Shown piece after piece: positions 1 through 6,649 of a stretch of 8,487 nt of DNA; within the stretch, counting starts at the first letter, position 1, and every line of letters starts with the position of its first letter. This stretch comes from an uncultured Eubacterium sp. (GTDB taxonomy: Bacteria > Bacillota > Clostridia > Peptostreptococcales > Anaerovoracaceae). The stretch lies in the NCBI GenBank assembly GCA_900542385.1, contig UQNP01000074.1:1-8487 (forward strand), read 5' to 3'. Under the pieces are notes generated by a model. That model was not told the origin of the DNA, ran no database searches, and was given only the letters and a program-made list of their open reading frames with translations. Made by a program: the position numbers and the translations under genes.

Positions 1-745
1 CGTCTATTATCTTGTTATAAAGCGCTGCCGAAACTCCTATGGATATACCTGCTGATATTATTCCGATGATTATACCTTCCGCTAAAAACGGTCCCCGTAT
101 AAACCAGTTTGTCGCACCCACATATTTCATTATGCTTATTTCATTGGCTCTGTTGAAAACTGTAAGCTTTATAGTGTTCGCAACCACCACTATGGAAACT
201 ATGATCAGGAATATCATTACTATCACCGCCGCTATCTGAACGAATCTTGTGGCGCTGAGCAGCTTATCGACCGTATCCTTATAATACTTGACATCCTCAA
301 TGCCGTCATACGTAGCAGCTTTTTCAGCTATTGAATCACCGTATTCCAGATCTCCTATCATGACCACCACGGAGTTGGGAAGAGGGTTTTCTGTAAGGCT
401 GTTCAGCAGATATGCATTTTCTCCCCATCTCACTCTGAAGTCTTCCATAGCTTCTTCTTTTGTTTTGAAATAAGCGTCATCCACGCCCTTTTCCTGCTTT
501 ATATCGTCGATTATCACATTTGCCTGTTCTTCCGTTGTCTCATCAAGCAGGAATATTTCGATAGAATCATAATCCTGCTGTATAGACTGGGCGGCAGTAT
601 TGATATTTATTACCAGGATAAAAAATATGCTTAAAATCAGCAGCATCGCAGTTATGGCAAATATCGATGCCAGCGACATCGTGCGGTTTCTCAATACTTG
701 AAGAAACGCCTGCTTTAAAGTGTAAAAAAATCTCTTTATTATCAT
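1..745 (-). CDS. ftsX: Cell division protein FtsX, permease-like subunit of FtsEX (3' end outside window)
   Basis: This is the membrane subunit of FtsEX, which couples cytoplasmic ATP hydrolysis by FtsE to activation of peptidoglycan hydrolases outside the membrane. The 248 residues visible show the family layout. A short basic N-terminus (MIIKRFFYTLKQA) is followed by TM1 at about 27-48 and an extracellular domain at about 50-165. TM2 lies at about 168-192, then the cytoplasmic loop with the FtsX signature EISIMKYVGAT (about 202-212), then TM3 from about 223. The family is usually near 300 residues, so the last TM and C-terminus lie beyond the left edge. The ATG at 745 overlaps the ftsE stop by one base (TGATG). 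Its SD, AGGGGAGG, lies inside the end of ftsE, so the two are translationally coupled. The reading frame is open throughout. FtsX identity is firm; which hydrolase it controls cannot be seen here. Confidence 0.95.
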   Translation of the reverse strand, partial: MIIKRFFYTLKQAFLQVLRNRTMSLASIFAITAMLLILSIFFILVININTAAQSIQQDYDSIEIFLLDETTEEQANVIIDDIKQEKGVDDAYFKTKEEAMEDFRVRWGENAYLLNSLTENPLPNSVVVMIGDLEYGDSIAEKAATYDGIEDVKYYKDTVDKLLSATRFVQIAAVIVMIFLIIVSIVVVANTIKLTVFNRANEISIMKYVGATNWFIRGPFLAEGIIIGIISAGISIGVSAALYNKIID

Positions 746-1509
746 CAGGCTTTTCCTCCCCTTTTGAAACCGGCTCGGAATGTTCTCTGATTCTGTATAG
801 TATCAAAAGTCATCTCCATGTTTTCGAGAGCTTCTTCATATCCGTAGGCTCCGAACTCATCTCTGACTATCCTGCCTTTTTCTATAGCTATTACTCTTTT
901 CCCCATCTTGTCCACTATATCTTTTGCATGGGTTACCATGAGTATCGTCGTACCTCTCATATTTATCTGATCAAGAAGCTGCATTATCTCCCATGCCGTA
1001 TCCGGATCAAGATTTCCCGTCGGCTCGTCAGCTATAAGTATTCTCGGTTTATTTACGATGGCTCTGGCTATTGCGACTCTCTGCTGTTCTCCGGCTGAAA
1101 GTTCGTCCGGATATTTATCATCTTTCGATGATATTCCCACCATGCTCAGCACCTGCGGCACATATTTTTTTATCAATTTTTTCGGCTGATGTATTATCTC
1201 CATGGCAAAGGCCACGTTTTCATACACCGTTTTCTTCGGAAGCAGTCTGAAATCCTGAAATACGATCCCTATATTTCTTCTAAGCTGCGGAACTTGTCTG
1301 TTTGACATCGTGGTGACTTCGTTTCCTCTGACCTTGATGCTCCCCGAATCCGCGTTTATCTCCTTCAGTATCAGTTTTACAAAAGTTGATTTGCCTGCTC
1401 CGCTTGGTCCTACAAGAAAGACGAAATCCCCCTTGTTTATCTTGACACTTACTTTTTCCAGTCCAACATTTGACTTATAATATTTAGTGACATTCTTGAA
1501 TTCTATCAT
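745..1509 (-). CDS. ftsE: Cell division ATP-binding protein FtsE
   Basis: This is the ABC ATPase partner of FtsX, acting on the inner face of the membrane at the division site. All nucleotide-binding motifs are intact: Walker A GPSGAGKST (34-42), Q-loop VFQDFRLLP around Gln85, signature LSAGEQQR (137-144), Walker B ILIADEPTG (157-165) and the H-loop His194 in MVTHAKD. FRLLP after the Q-loop is typical of FtsE rather than of LolD/MacB ATPases, and the adjacent ftsX settles the assignment. At 254 residues it is about 25-30 longer than common FtsE proteins. The extra part is a C-terminal tail after about residue 225, rich in Glu then Arg/Lys/Gly. The ATG at 1509 follows the strong SD AAGGAGGAG. 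A sigma-A-like promoter lies upstream at 1551-1579. Confidence 0.96.
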   Translation of the reverse strand: MIEFKNVTKYYKSNVGLEKVSVKINKGDFVFLVGPSGAGKSTFVKLILKEINADSGSIKVRGNEVTTMSNRQVPQLRRNIGIVFQDFRLLPKKTVYENVAFAMEIIHQPKKLIKKYVPQVLSMVGISSKDDKYPDELSAGEQQRVAIARAIVNKPRILIADEPTGNLDPDTAWEIMQLLDQINMRGTTILMVTHAKDIVDKMGKRVIAIEKGRIVRDEFGAYGYEEALENMEMTFDTIQNQRTFRAGFKRGGKA

Positions 1510-1550
1510 TAAGTCTATGTCTCCTCCTTAGCGCAAATCATACAACATTT

Positions 1551-1579
1551 ATGATACTACAAAACCCGTTTTTTTTCAA
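1551..1579 (-). promoter_or_regulatory. Sigma-A-type promoter for ftsEX
   Basis: On the minus strand, TTGAAA (1579-1574) is followed after exactly 17 bases by TATCAT (1556-1551). This places transcription start about 40 bases before the ftsE ATG. The 153-base gap between the prcB-domain gene and ftsE holds this promoter and the ftsE SD, and nothing else convincing. The call rests on consensus match and spacing only. Confidence 0.6.
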
Positions 1580-1662
1580 TATTTTGCTCGAAAAAACGCC
1601 TGTTTTTCAACCTTTTGTCGTTTAATGGTGATGGTTATGTGAAAATTTATTTGAACACTTTG

Positions 1663-2139
1663 TCAATACTGAATACGCAGCTCTATATCATCCGGAAGAC
1701 GCTTAAGATCCGTCTTCACGACATTGACCGGATAAGTGATTATCTGTGAAAAAGCTGTCTTTTTATCAGGATCTTTAAAATCAGCGTATACTATGAGTGT
1801 CTCCTTTTCATCTTTTTTCTCTATAACCATACTGTCCACCGAAACTTTGTACCCCGATGTCGGTTTTTCTCCTCTTGTAACTATTACATAGATGTCATCA
1901 TTCACGGAGCAGGCAAGCGCTCTTTCAAGGCTTCTGTATTCCGGAATTATATCAGATGTTATCTCCTTTGGAAGCTTGCTTTCGTTCACTTTCTCAAATT
2001 CCACGGACTTGCTACCCTGCATCGTATTGATATACAAAAGTACCCCTGCTGCGGCCATCAATACAGCTGACAGCGCAATCACTCTACTTTTGCTGATTTT
2101 ATTTTTCAAATCACCTTTCTTTATCTTTATTTTATCCAA
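1663..2139 (-). CDS. Membrane-anchored PrcB-domain protein (TTG start)
   Basis: This is a 158-residue protein with a basic N-terminus, one membrane segment at about 19-38 (VIALSAVLMAAAGVLLYI) and an extracytoplasmic domain. The domain has PrcB-family features: the strand IYVIVTRGEKPTSGYKV (83-99), a central VDSMVIEK, and the closing ITYPVNVVKTDL (134-145). PrcB was named as a protease-complex subunit in Treponema; in Firmicutes most such proteins are uncharacterised, so a role at the cell surface is inference. I chose the TTG at 2139 because AAGGAGG lies 8 bases before it. An in-frame TTG at 2187 would add 16 residues but has no SD and falls inside the structured leader. The SD is predicted to pair with an upstream strand (see 2143-2209). 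The gene sits between the lipoprotein gene and ftsEX, and the ftsE promoter lies downstream, so co-transcription with ftsEX is not required. Confidence 0.75.
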   Translation of the reverse strand: MDKIKIKKGDLKNKISKSRVIALSAVLMAAAGVLLYINTMQGSKSVEFEKVNESKLPKEITSDIIPEYRSLERALACSVNDDIYVIVTRGEKPTSGYKVSVDSMVIEKKDEKETLIVYADFKDPDKKTAFSQIITYPVNVVKTDLKRLPDDIELRIQY

Positions 2140-2142
2140 AAC

Positions 2143-2209
2143 AAAAACCTCCTTCGCATATAACGAGACAATACCTGCATATATCAAATCTATTGCGAAA
2201 GAGGTCTTC
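2143..2209 (-). promoter_or_regulatory. Predicted SD-sequestering leader stem of the PrcB-domain gene
   Basis: In the minus-strand transcript, bases 2209-2195 (GAAGACCUCUUUCGC) can pair with 2157-2143 (GCGAAGGAGGUUUUU). This gives 15 consecutive pairs including three G-U wobbles, closing a 37-base loop. The 3' arm contains the whole AAGGAGG ribosome binding site of the TTG start at 2139. The core ten pairs (2204-2195 with 2157-2148) are followed directly by UUUUUGUUUU, so the structure also resembles an intrinsic terminator. I do not recognise a known riboswitch class. A regulatory function is inferred from the pairing alone. Confidence 0.5.
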
Positions 2210-2263
2210 TTATTCTTAAAATTTACATACCCTGCCTGTTTTTAGACAGTGCTCAAAGCATTA

Positions 2264-2851
2264 TTATATAGGCGTGATAGTTGAGGATATCTCATCTGCA
2301 TATTCAAGGACTTTATCCCTGTTGCTGTTAGTCGATATAATTATCATCTGCATGTAATCCGAATCAAACTCGATGGACAGATGACATGTAAACATATCTA
2401 TTCCGCTGCTGCTTTCCGTCGTAGATATGAGTTTTTTTATCGCATCATGATCTCCGCATTTCACATTTTCAGTACTTTCAACTGTTGAGTTTCCCAACGC
2501 TTCATTATCCACGAAATATCCGGTTACTTCCTCACTGTAAGCTTCCAGGCTTATTCCCAGATCACTTTTCGGCTGCTTGATTATCTGAAGTATCGTAATG
2601 CCTCCGCCGATTTCAAGCTCCAGCGATGAGTCGCTGTTTTCATAGGAATCATTTTCTGTCCATTCAGATCCTGTAGTTATCTGATATGTACCGTCAGTCG
2701 TCGTAAATGTTTGAGTTTCCTCTACAGCTTCCGTACTCGTATCGGTCTGCTGTTCCTCTTCAGTCTGCCCGCCTCCGCATGAAGCCAGGCCAAAACACAT
2801 GATAAAAACGATAAACAGCGCCACAACAGCTTTTAAACTTCTTCTCCTCAT
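2264..2851 (-). CDS. Small secreted lipoprotein, unknown function
   Basis: This is a 195-residue putative lipoprotein. It has a basic start (MRRRSLK), a hydrophobic stretch at about 8-21 and a lipobox LASC with Cys25, followed by Gly-rich then Glu/Thr/Gln-rich linker sequence. The mature domain of about 150 residues begins FTTTDGTYQI and alternates strands and helices. It loosely resembles PsbP/Mog1/DcrB-like lipoprotein domains, which is a weak impression. After lipid attachment it should sit on the outer face of the membrane. I prefer the ATG at 2851 because GAGG lies 9 bases upstream; an in-frame ATG at 2866 would add five residues but has only a poor, too-close AGAG. The start lies about 20 bases after the transketolase C-half stop, so it is probably read from the same mRNA. 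No function can be assigned. Confidence 0.75.
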   Translation of the reverse strand: MRRRSLKAVVALFIVFIMCFGLASCGGGQTEEEQQTDTSTEAVEETQTFTTTDGTYQITTGSEWTENDSYENSDSSLELEIGGGITILQIIKQPKSDLGISLEAYSEEVTGYFVDNEALGNSTVESTENVKCGDHDAIKKLISTTESSSGIDMFTCHLSIEFDSDYMQMIIISTNSNRDKVLEYADEISSTITPI

Positions 2852-2872
2852 AATAATAATCCTCATTTTCTC

Positions 2873-3805
2873 TTAAACCATTACTTTTTTGACAGCTTTT
2901 ACTATATCTTCTGCTGTCATTTTGTATTTTTTCTTAAGTTCTTCAGGTTTGCCGGATTCTCCGTAAGTATCCTGCTGCCCAACCATTTCCATTCTGACAG
3001 GACAGTTCTTAACTACTACCTCCGATACCGCGCTGCCGAGTCCGCCTATAACAGAATGCTCCTCTGCCGTAACTATTGCACCGGTCTCCTTCGCAGCCTT
3101 TATTATGATTTCTTCGTCGATCGGTTTTATAGTATGGATGTCTATGATGCGCACATCGATTCCGTCTTTTGACAGCTCCTGCGCAGCAGTTGCCGCTTCA
3201 TTGACCATGATACCGGTTGCTACCACAGTCACGTCTTTTCCGTCCTTTACAACATTGCCTTTCCCAAGAATCAGCTCTGCCGAGTCATCGTAAAATACAG
3301 GCACTGCGGCTCGTCCAAGTCTTATATAACACGGTCCCTCCATAGCTACAGCCTGCTTTATCAGTTTCTTTGCAGACATACCATCAGAAGGGTTTATCAC
3401 CGTCATGCCGGGGATAGTCCTCATCAGCGCTATATCTTCAAAAGTCTGATGACTTGCTCCGTCTTCGCCCACCGTTATTCCCGCATGGGTCGCACATATT
3501 TTTACATTTGCTTTAGTATAACCTATAGAATTTCTTATTATCTCAAAAGCTCTCCCGGCAGCAAACATCGCAAAAGTGCTGGCGCATACAATCTTACCTG
3601 AGAGAGCCAGACCTGCCGCTGTTCCGTAAAGGTTCTGCTCGGCTATACCCATATTAAAAAATCTGTCAGGGTATACATCTCTGAACTTCGCAGTCATCGT
3701 TGACTTTGAAAGATCCGCATCCATAACTATAAGATTATCGTATTCTTTTCCCAGTTCCACCAGGGCTTCTCCATACGCCTGTCTCGTCGCCATCTTATCC
3801 GACAT
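2873..3805 (-). CDS. Transketolase, C-terminal (pyrimidine-binding) subunit
   Basis: This is the second half of a split transketolase. Together with its neighbour it transfers two-carbon ketol units in the non-oxidative pentose phosphate pathway, using thiamine diphosphate and a divalent metal. The 310 residues carry the pyrimidine-binding domain, with GIAEQN (53-58; Glu56 is the expected cofactor-activating acid) and HAGITVGEDGASHQ (107-120). The C-terminal transketolase domain follows, with DIHTIKPID and TAEEHSVIGGLGSAVSE. The ATG at 3805 overlaps the stop of the N-half gene (TAATG) and uses the SD GGAGGTG inside that gene, so equal, coupled production is likely. A 1-deoxyxylulose-5-phosphate synthase is excluded by the split into about 270 plus 310 residues and by this motif set. 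A dedicated role, such as in amino-sugar or ketose catabolism, cannot be excluded. Confidence 0.93.
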   Translation of the reverse strand: MSDKMATRQAYGEALVELGKEYDNLIVMDADLSKSTMTAKFRDVYPDRFFNMGIAEQNLYGTAAGLALSGKIVCASTFAMFAAGRAFEIIRNSIGYTKANVKICATHAGITVGEDGASHQTFEDIALMRTIPGMTVINPSDGMSAKKLIKQAVAMEGPCYIRLGRAAVPVFYDDSAELILGKGNVVKDGKDVTVVATGIMVNEAATAAQELSKDGIDVRIIDIHTIKPIDEEIIIKAAKETGAIVTAEEHSVIGGLGSAVSEVVVKNCPVRMEMVGQQDTYGESGKPEELKKKYKMTAEDIVKAVKKVMV

Positions 3806-4623
3806 TACATTTCACCTCCAAGCTCCGCTATAGCCTGCTTCATCTGCTCATCATCAGGCGCTTTTCCATGCCAGCCCGGCTCATTTTCCATAAATGATAC
3901 GCCTTTTCCCTTTACAGTCTTTGCTATTATCATTGTAGGCTTTCCGCTGCATTCCTTAGCCTTTTTAAAGGCTTCCCTGATCTCATCAAAATCATGGCCG
4001 TCTATACAAATGACGTTCCAGCCGAAAGCTTTGAATTTCTCATCTACAGGAGCAACCGTCATTACATCATCGTTTTTCCCGTCTATCTGAAGTCCGTTAT
4101 AGTCTATTATTCCTGTCAGATTGTCGAGCTTGTTGTGTGCCGCTGCCATTGCTGCTTCCCATACTATTCCTTCCTGAAGCTCTCCGTCCCCAAGCAGGAC
4201 ATAAACTCTGCCCGGATCCCCGTCAAGTTTGTTTGCTAAAGCCATTCCGCCGGCGGCTGAAAAGCCCTGACCCAATGATCCCGTGGACATTTCTATCCCC
4301 TGCACTTTTTTCATGTCCGGATGTCCCTGGAGTTTCGAGCCCAGTTTTCTCAACGTCAGAAGTTCTTCCTTGTCAAAATAACCGCGGAGTGCAAGAGCCG
4401 AGTACTGTACAGGTCCTGCATGTCCTTTCGAAAGTATGAATTTATCTCTGCCTTTCATCTTCGGATTACTCGGATCGATATTCATCTCCTCAAAATAAAG
4501 AGCTGTAACTATGTCTGCTGCGGAAAGCGATCCTCCCGGATGTCCCGATCCTGCACTATGTACTGCCTTGATCACCCCGATCCTTACCTCGGCAGCAGTT
4601 TTTTTAAGCGCACTATTATCCAT
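3805..4623 (-). CDS. Transketolase, N-terminal (diphosphate-binding) subunit
   Basis: This is the first half of the split transketolase, 272 residues, holding the thiamine-diphosphate pyrophosphate-binding domain. Visible motifs are GHPGG (27-31), SKGH (65-68), STGSLGQG (113-120) and the TPP fold GDGELQEG (145-152), with the metal-binding Asn in IIDYNG (about 173-177). [14 protein letters not shown] segment near 236-247 is also typical. Alone it should be inactive, because the active site is completed by the C-half encoded immediately downstream with a one-base overlap. I place the start at the ATG at 4623, five bases after GGAGG. An upstream in-frame TTG at 4635 would put the SD itself inside the coding region. 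The terminator at 4669-4694 closes the preceding operon, so this gene should have its own promoter, but only a weak candidate is visible in the short gap. Confidence 0.94.
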   Translation of the reverse strand: MDNSALKKTAAEVRIGVIKAVHSAGSGHPGGSLSAADIVTALYFEEMNIDPSNPKMKGRDKFILSKGHAGPVQYSALALRGYFDKEELLTLRKLGSKLQGHPDMKKVQGIEMSTGSLGQGFSAAGGMALANKLDGDPGRVYVLLGDGELQEGIVWEAAMAAAHNKLDNLTGIIDYNGLQIDGKNDDVMTVAPVDEKFKAFGWNVICIDGHDFDEIREAFKKAKECSGKPTMIIAKTVKGKGVSFMENEPGWHGKAPDDEQMKQAIAELGGEM

Positions 4624-4655
4624 AACGTCCTCCAATTATTTATTTTTCCTGCAAA

Positions 4656-4694
4656 TAAAATATATAAAACCCCTGCAGGAACAACTACAGGGGT
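4656..4694 (-). terminator. Intrinsic terminator of the coiled-coil/nnrD/mazF operon
   Basis: On the minus strand ACCCCTGTAG (4694-4685), loop TTGTTC and CTGCAGGGGT (4678-4669) form a ten-pair stem with one wobble. The U-rich tail UUUUAUAUAUUUU follows. It lies about 15 bases after the mazF stop. The opposite strand has no U-run, so it acts in this direction only. A weak promoter candidate for transketolase, TTGTTC-N16-TATTTT, overlaps the loop and tail; I do not regard it as established. Confidence 0.85.
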
Positions 4695-4709
4695 CATAAA
4701 CAAGATCTA

Positions 4710-5069
4710 TCAGAAAAAGGAATTCTCATCGATTCCCAGACTGACACTCAATGCCTCATTAACTTCCGGTAAACGGGTTCTGTCAATGGTTCCTATTCTT
4801 TCCTTCAATCTTTTCTTATCTATCGTTCTGAGTTGTTCAAGTAATACTACTGAATTCTTTGACAAGCCATTTTCAGCCGCCGCAAGCTCAACATGCGTAG
4901 GCAGGTCGGCTTTGTTTCTTCTTGACGTAATCGCCGCAACTATTATAGTTGGGCTGTATTTATTTCCTACATCATTCTGAACTACCAGAACAGGTCTTAT
5001 TCCGCCCTGTTCGGAGCCCATCACCGGACTTAAATCAGCAAAATAAAGGTCTCCCTTTTTAATGCTCAA
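4710..5069 (-). CDS. mazF: MazF/EndoA-family mRNA endoribonuclease (toxin), no antitoxin gene adjacent
   Basis: This 119-residue protein is closely like Bacillus EndoA (NdoA), a MazF-fold ribonuclease that cuts mRNA at specific short sequences. It begins with the family's [20 protein letters not shown] block, followed by RPVLVVQND. The two residues known to matter for catalysis are present: Arg25 (in GGIRP) and Thr48 (in AAITS). THVEL, the [20 protein letters not shown] block and the C-terminal helix are also intact, so I expect an active enzyme. The start is TTG at 5069, with AAGGAG 9-11 bases upstream; no better start exists. It lies 30 bases after nnrD and is the last gene before the terminator. 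The gap is too small for an antitoxin, and no MazE/EndoAI-like reading frame occurs elsewhere in the window. In Bacillus the order is nnrD-alr-ndoAI-ndoA. Confidence 0.94.
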   Translation of the reverse strand: MSIKKGDLYFADLSPVMGSEQGGIRPVLVVQNDVGNKYSPTIIVAAITSRRNKADLPTHVELAAAENGLSKNSVVLLEQLRTIDKKRLKERIGTIDRTRLPEVNEALSVSLGIDENSFF

Positions 5070-5099
5070 AGTCCTACACTCCTTTTATGATTTAATTTC

Positions 5100-5966
5100 T
5101 CATTTTCCCACTATTTCTTTAAAGGCATCCGGCAGTGAATCTTTAATATCGGCTGAAGTCATTCCCCACTGTCCTTTATGCTCTGCCGCAATATCTCCTG
5201 CCATACCGTGAATAAAGGCACCTGCTTTAGCTGCATCAAACGGATCTTCTCCTGACGCTGCTATCGCCGCTATGACTCCGGTGAGCACATCTCCGCTCCC
5301 TCCCGTTGCCATTCCCGGGTTGCCTGTGGTATTAGTATATGTTCCGCCAAATTCCCATGTCACAACGGTATCGGCACCTTTAAGCAATACCACAGTTCCT
5401 GTTTTTCTGCTTATGAGCTCAGCCGCATGTATTCTCCCCATGCTCGCTATATCGCTTTCACCTAACGCCTCTAAGATCCTGTTTCCTTCTCCCGGATGCG
5501 GTGTAAGTACTGCAGGTATTTTTCTGTTTTTTAAAAGTTCGAAATCCTTATCGTATCTGCACAGATCATTTATGCCGTCAGCATCTATTATCACCGGACC
5601 TTCGTATGATTCCAGCAATTTTTTGATGAGCAGATATTGTTTTTCACCAACTCCTATTCCCGGTCCGACTGCGATAGCATCATTTACTTCAAGTGACCGT
5701 AGGAATTCATCGTCAGAAATGCCGCAGCACGTTGCCTGCGGTACAGCGATCTGCAATATAGGAATGATTTCATCAGGCACTGCAGCCTTCACCAGTCCGG
5801 CTCCTGATTTCAGTGCCGCTTCGGAAGAAAGCACCGCAGCTCCCGCCATTCCTAAAGAACCTGCGACCACAAGTACACGTCCGCATGTTCCTTTGTGTGC
5901 ATCTCTTGGACGTTCCCTGACTATAGTTTTGACATATTCTAAAGTTATCAAACCCTGCTTGTCCAT
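5100..5966 (-). CDS. nnrD: ADP/ATP-dependent (S)-NAD(P)H-hydrate dehydratase
   Basis: This is a repair enzyme that dehydrates the damaged cofactors NADHX and NADPHX back to NADH and NADPH at the expense of ADP or ATP, in the cytoplasm. The 288 residues form the ribokinase-like NnrD domain only. Visible motifs are HKGTCGRVLVVAGS (24-37), SGAGLV (54-59), GPGIG (101-105), DADGIN (128-133), TPHPGE (155-160), LLKGADTVV (194-202), and TGGSGDVLTG (221-230) with the presumed catalytic Asp226. The NnrE epimerase domain, fused in E. coli YjeF, is absent and no separate nnrE is in the window. I use the ATG at 5966, seven bases after GGAGG; an upstream in-frame TTG at 5978 would swallow the SD. It is the middle gene of a three-gene operon, 24 bases after the coiled-coil gene and 30 bases before mazF. 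Confidence 0.94.
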   Translation of the reverse strand: MDKQGLITLEYVKTIVRERPRDAHKGTCGRVLVVAGSLGMAGAAVLSSEAALKSGAGLVKAAVPDEIIPILQIAVPQATCCGISDDEFLRSLEVNDAIAVGPGIGVGEKQYLLIKKLLESYEGPVIIDADGINDLCRYDKDFELLKNRKIPAVLTPHPGEGNRILEALGESDIASMGRIHAAELISRKTGTVVLLKGADTVVTWEFGGTYTNTTGNPGMATGGSGDVLTGVIAAIAASGEDPFDAAKAGAFIHGMAGDIAAEHKGQWGMTSADIKDSLPDAFKEIVGK

Positions 5967-5990
5967 AAAATCCTCCAAATTTTAAACAAA

Positions 5991-6476
5991 TCAGTTGATC
6001 TTTTCTTTTAAAATTCGGACTTCGTTTTCAAGATGTGTTATCCTGAGCAGCATCATTTCTTTCCGTTTATTTACGCTTATAGCCTCATCATGTTTCCTTG
6101 ACAGATCAAAATGCCCTTCAGCGATTATCTTCATACTGTGGTTGATATCATTTTCTACAGTCATCTTGATCGAAGCAATGTCTTTTCTCATCGCTCCCAT
6201 CTGATTTTCCGTTTTCTTCTGGCTTGATATCATGTCTTTTCTAAGAGCATCTATGCGTCCGTTAGTTTTGTTTACATCATCTTTTATAGTCTTGATCTCT
6301 CCCTTCATCGCTGTGATGTCGTCTCTCATCAAAGCGTTTTCCTCTTTAATGGATGCGATATCGTCCTTAATCGAAAAAACTTCCCCTTTTACAGAAGAGA
6401 CATCTGCTTTCATAGACAGCATGACCTCTTGCATTTGTTCGATCTTATCAAGTATCATTCCTACATCGTATGTCAT
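5991..6476 (-). CDS. Heptad-repeat coiled-coil protein, unknown function
   Basis: This is a 161-residue soluble protein with no signal peptide or membrane segment. From about residue 9 to 112 it is almost entirely an uninterrupted heptad pattern. At about 27-70 a near-repeat of seven residues recurs, of the form x-x-(I/M/V)-(K/R)-(D/G/E)-(D/E)-(I/V): VKGEV, IKDDI, IKEEN, MRDDI, MKGEI, IKDDV. A second block (about 110-161) contains MKIIAEGHFDLSRKHDEA and a closing leucine-zipper-like LRITHLENEVRILKEKI. This suggests a long parallel or antiparallel coiled coil, probably oligomeric. I recognise no enzymatic motif. The start is the ATG at 6476, eight bases after GGAGG; an in-frame GTG at 6491 would include the SD. 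It is the first gene of the operon with nnrD and mazF, behind a good promoter. Confidence 0.8.
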   Translation of the reverse strand: MTYDVGMILDKIEQMQEVMLSMKADVSSVKGEVFSIKDDIASIKEENALMRDDITAMKGEIKTIKDDVNKTNGRIDALRKDMISSQKKTENQMGAMRKDIASIKMTVENDINHSMKIIAEGHFDLSRKHDEAISVNKRKEMMLLRITHLENEVRILKEKIN

Positions 6477-6523
6477 CTGTTTATCCTCCACTGCATATCC
6501 TCATTTATATCTCTTTCAATATA

Positions 6524-6552
6524 ATTTTATCTTATGAAAAGGCTTTTTTCAA
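6524..6552 (-). promoter_or_regulatory. Sigma-A-type promoter for the coiled-coil/nnrD/mazF operon
   Basis: On the minus strand TTGAAA (6552-6547), 17 bases, then TAAAAT (6529-6524). It predicts a start about 40 bases before the first ATG at 6476 and is the best promoter match in this 186-base divergent region. No other promoter is seen inside the operon, so mazF probably depends on it. Confidence 0.65.
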
Positions 6553-6603
6553 TTTATTCTTTGCTCCTACTCTTAAATATTATATAAGTTTCATCAAATT
6601 GAG

Positions 6604-6649
6604 TTTATTTTTATTCGGAATTATTGTAAAATTATGATATCACAATAAT
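6604..6649 (+). promoter_or_regulatory. Weak promoter candidate with an 8-bp inverted repeat before the membrane-protein gene
   Basis: ATTATTGT (6620-6627) and ACAATAAT (6642-6649) are perfect inverted repeats separated by 14 bases. The right arm ends one base before the SD TGGAGG. A weak promoter TTTATT-N17-TAAAAT (6604-6632) overlaps the left arm. The repeat could be an operator or a 5'-UTR hairpin, but AT-rich sequence makes chance repeats common. Confidence 0.3.

Noticed and set aside
667..1098. Plus-strand open frame of 143 codons
   Set aside because: It is antisense to ftsE and ftsX, which are firmly identified.
1585..1610. AT-rich hairpin after the PrcB-domain gene (GAAAAAC/GTTTTTTC) as a terminator
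   Set aside because: The stem is almost all A-T with a bulge, and there is no separate U-run after it. It may be weak but I cannot support it.
1630..1666. Perfect TTGACA (1666-1661, minus strand) as a second ftsEX promoter
   Set aside because: It overlaps the stop codon of the PrcB-domain gene, and no acceptable -10 element is found 16-18 bases downstream.
2158..2187. TTG at 2187 as the start of the PrcB-domain protein
   Set aside because: It has no SD, whereas the TTG at 2139 has a strong, well-spaced one. The intervening sequence is better explained as the loop of the leader stem.
2230..2262. Small hairpin CTGT/ACAG after the lipoprotein gene as a terminator
   Set aside because: The stem has only four to six pairs with a bulge, and no U-run follows.
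4321..4980. Plus-strand open frame of 219 codons
   Set aside because: It lies antisense across transketolase N-half, a terminator and mazF, all of which have clear family motifs. Its protein has no recognisable domain and it has no good SD.
5272..5985. Plus-strand open frame of 237 codons
   Set aside because: It is entirely antisense to nnrD, whose motifs are unmistakable. The Ser/Pro/Thr-rich product is a typical shadow of an antisense frame.
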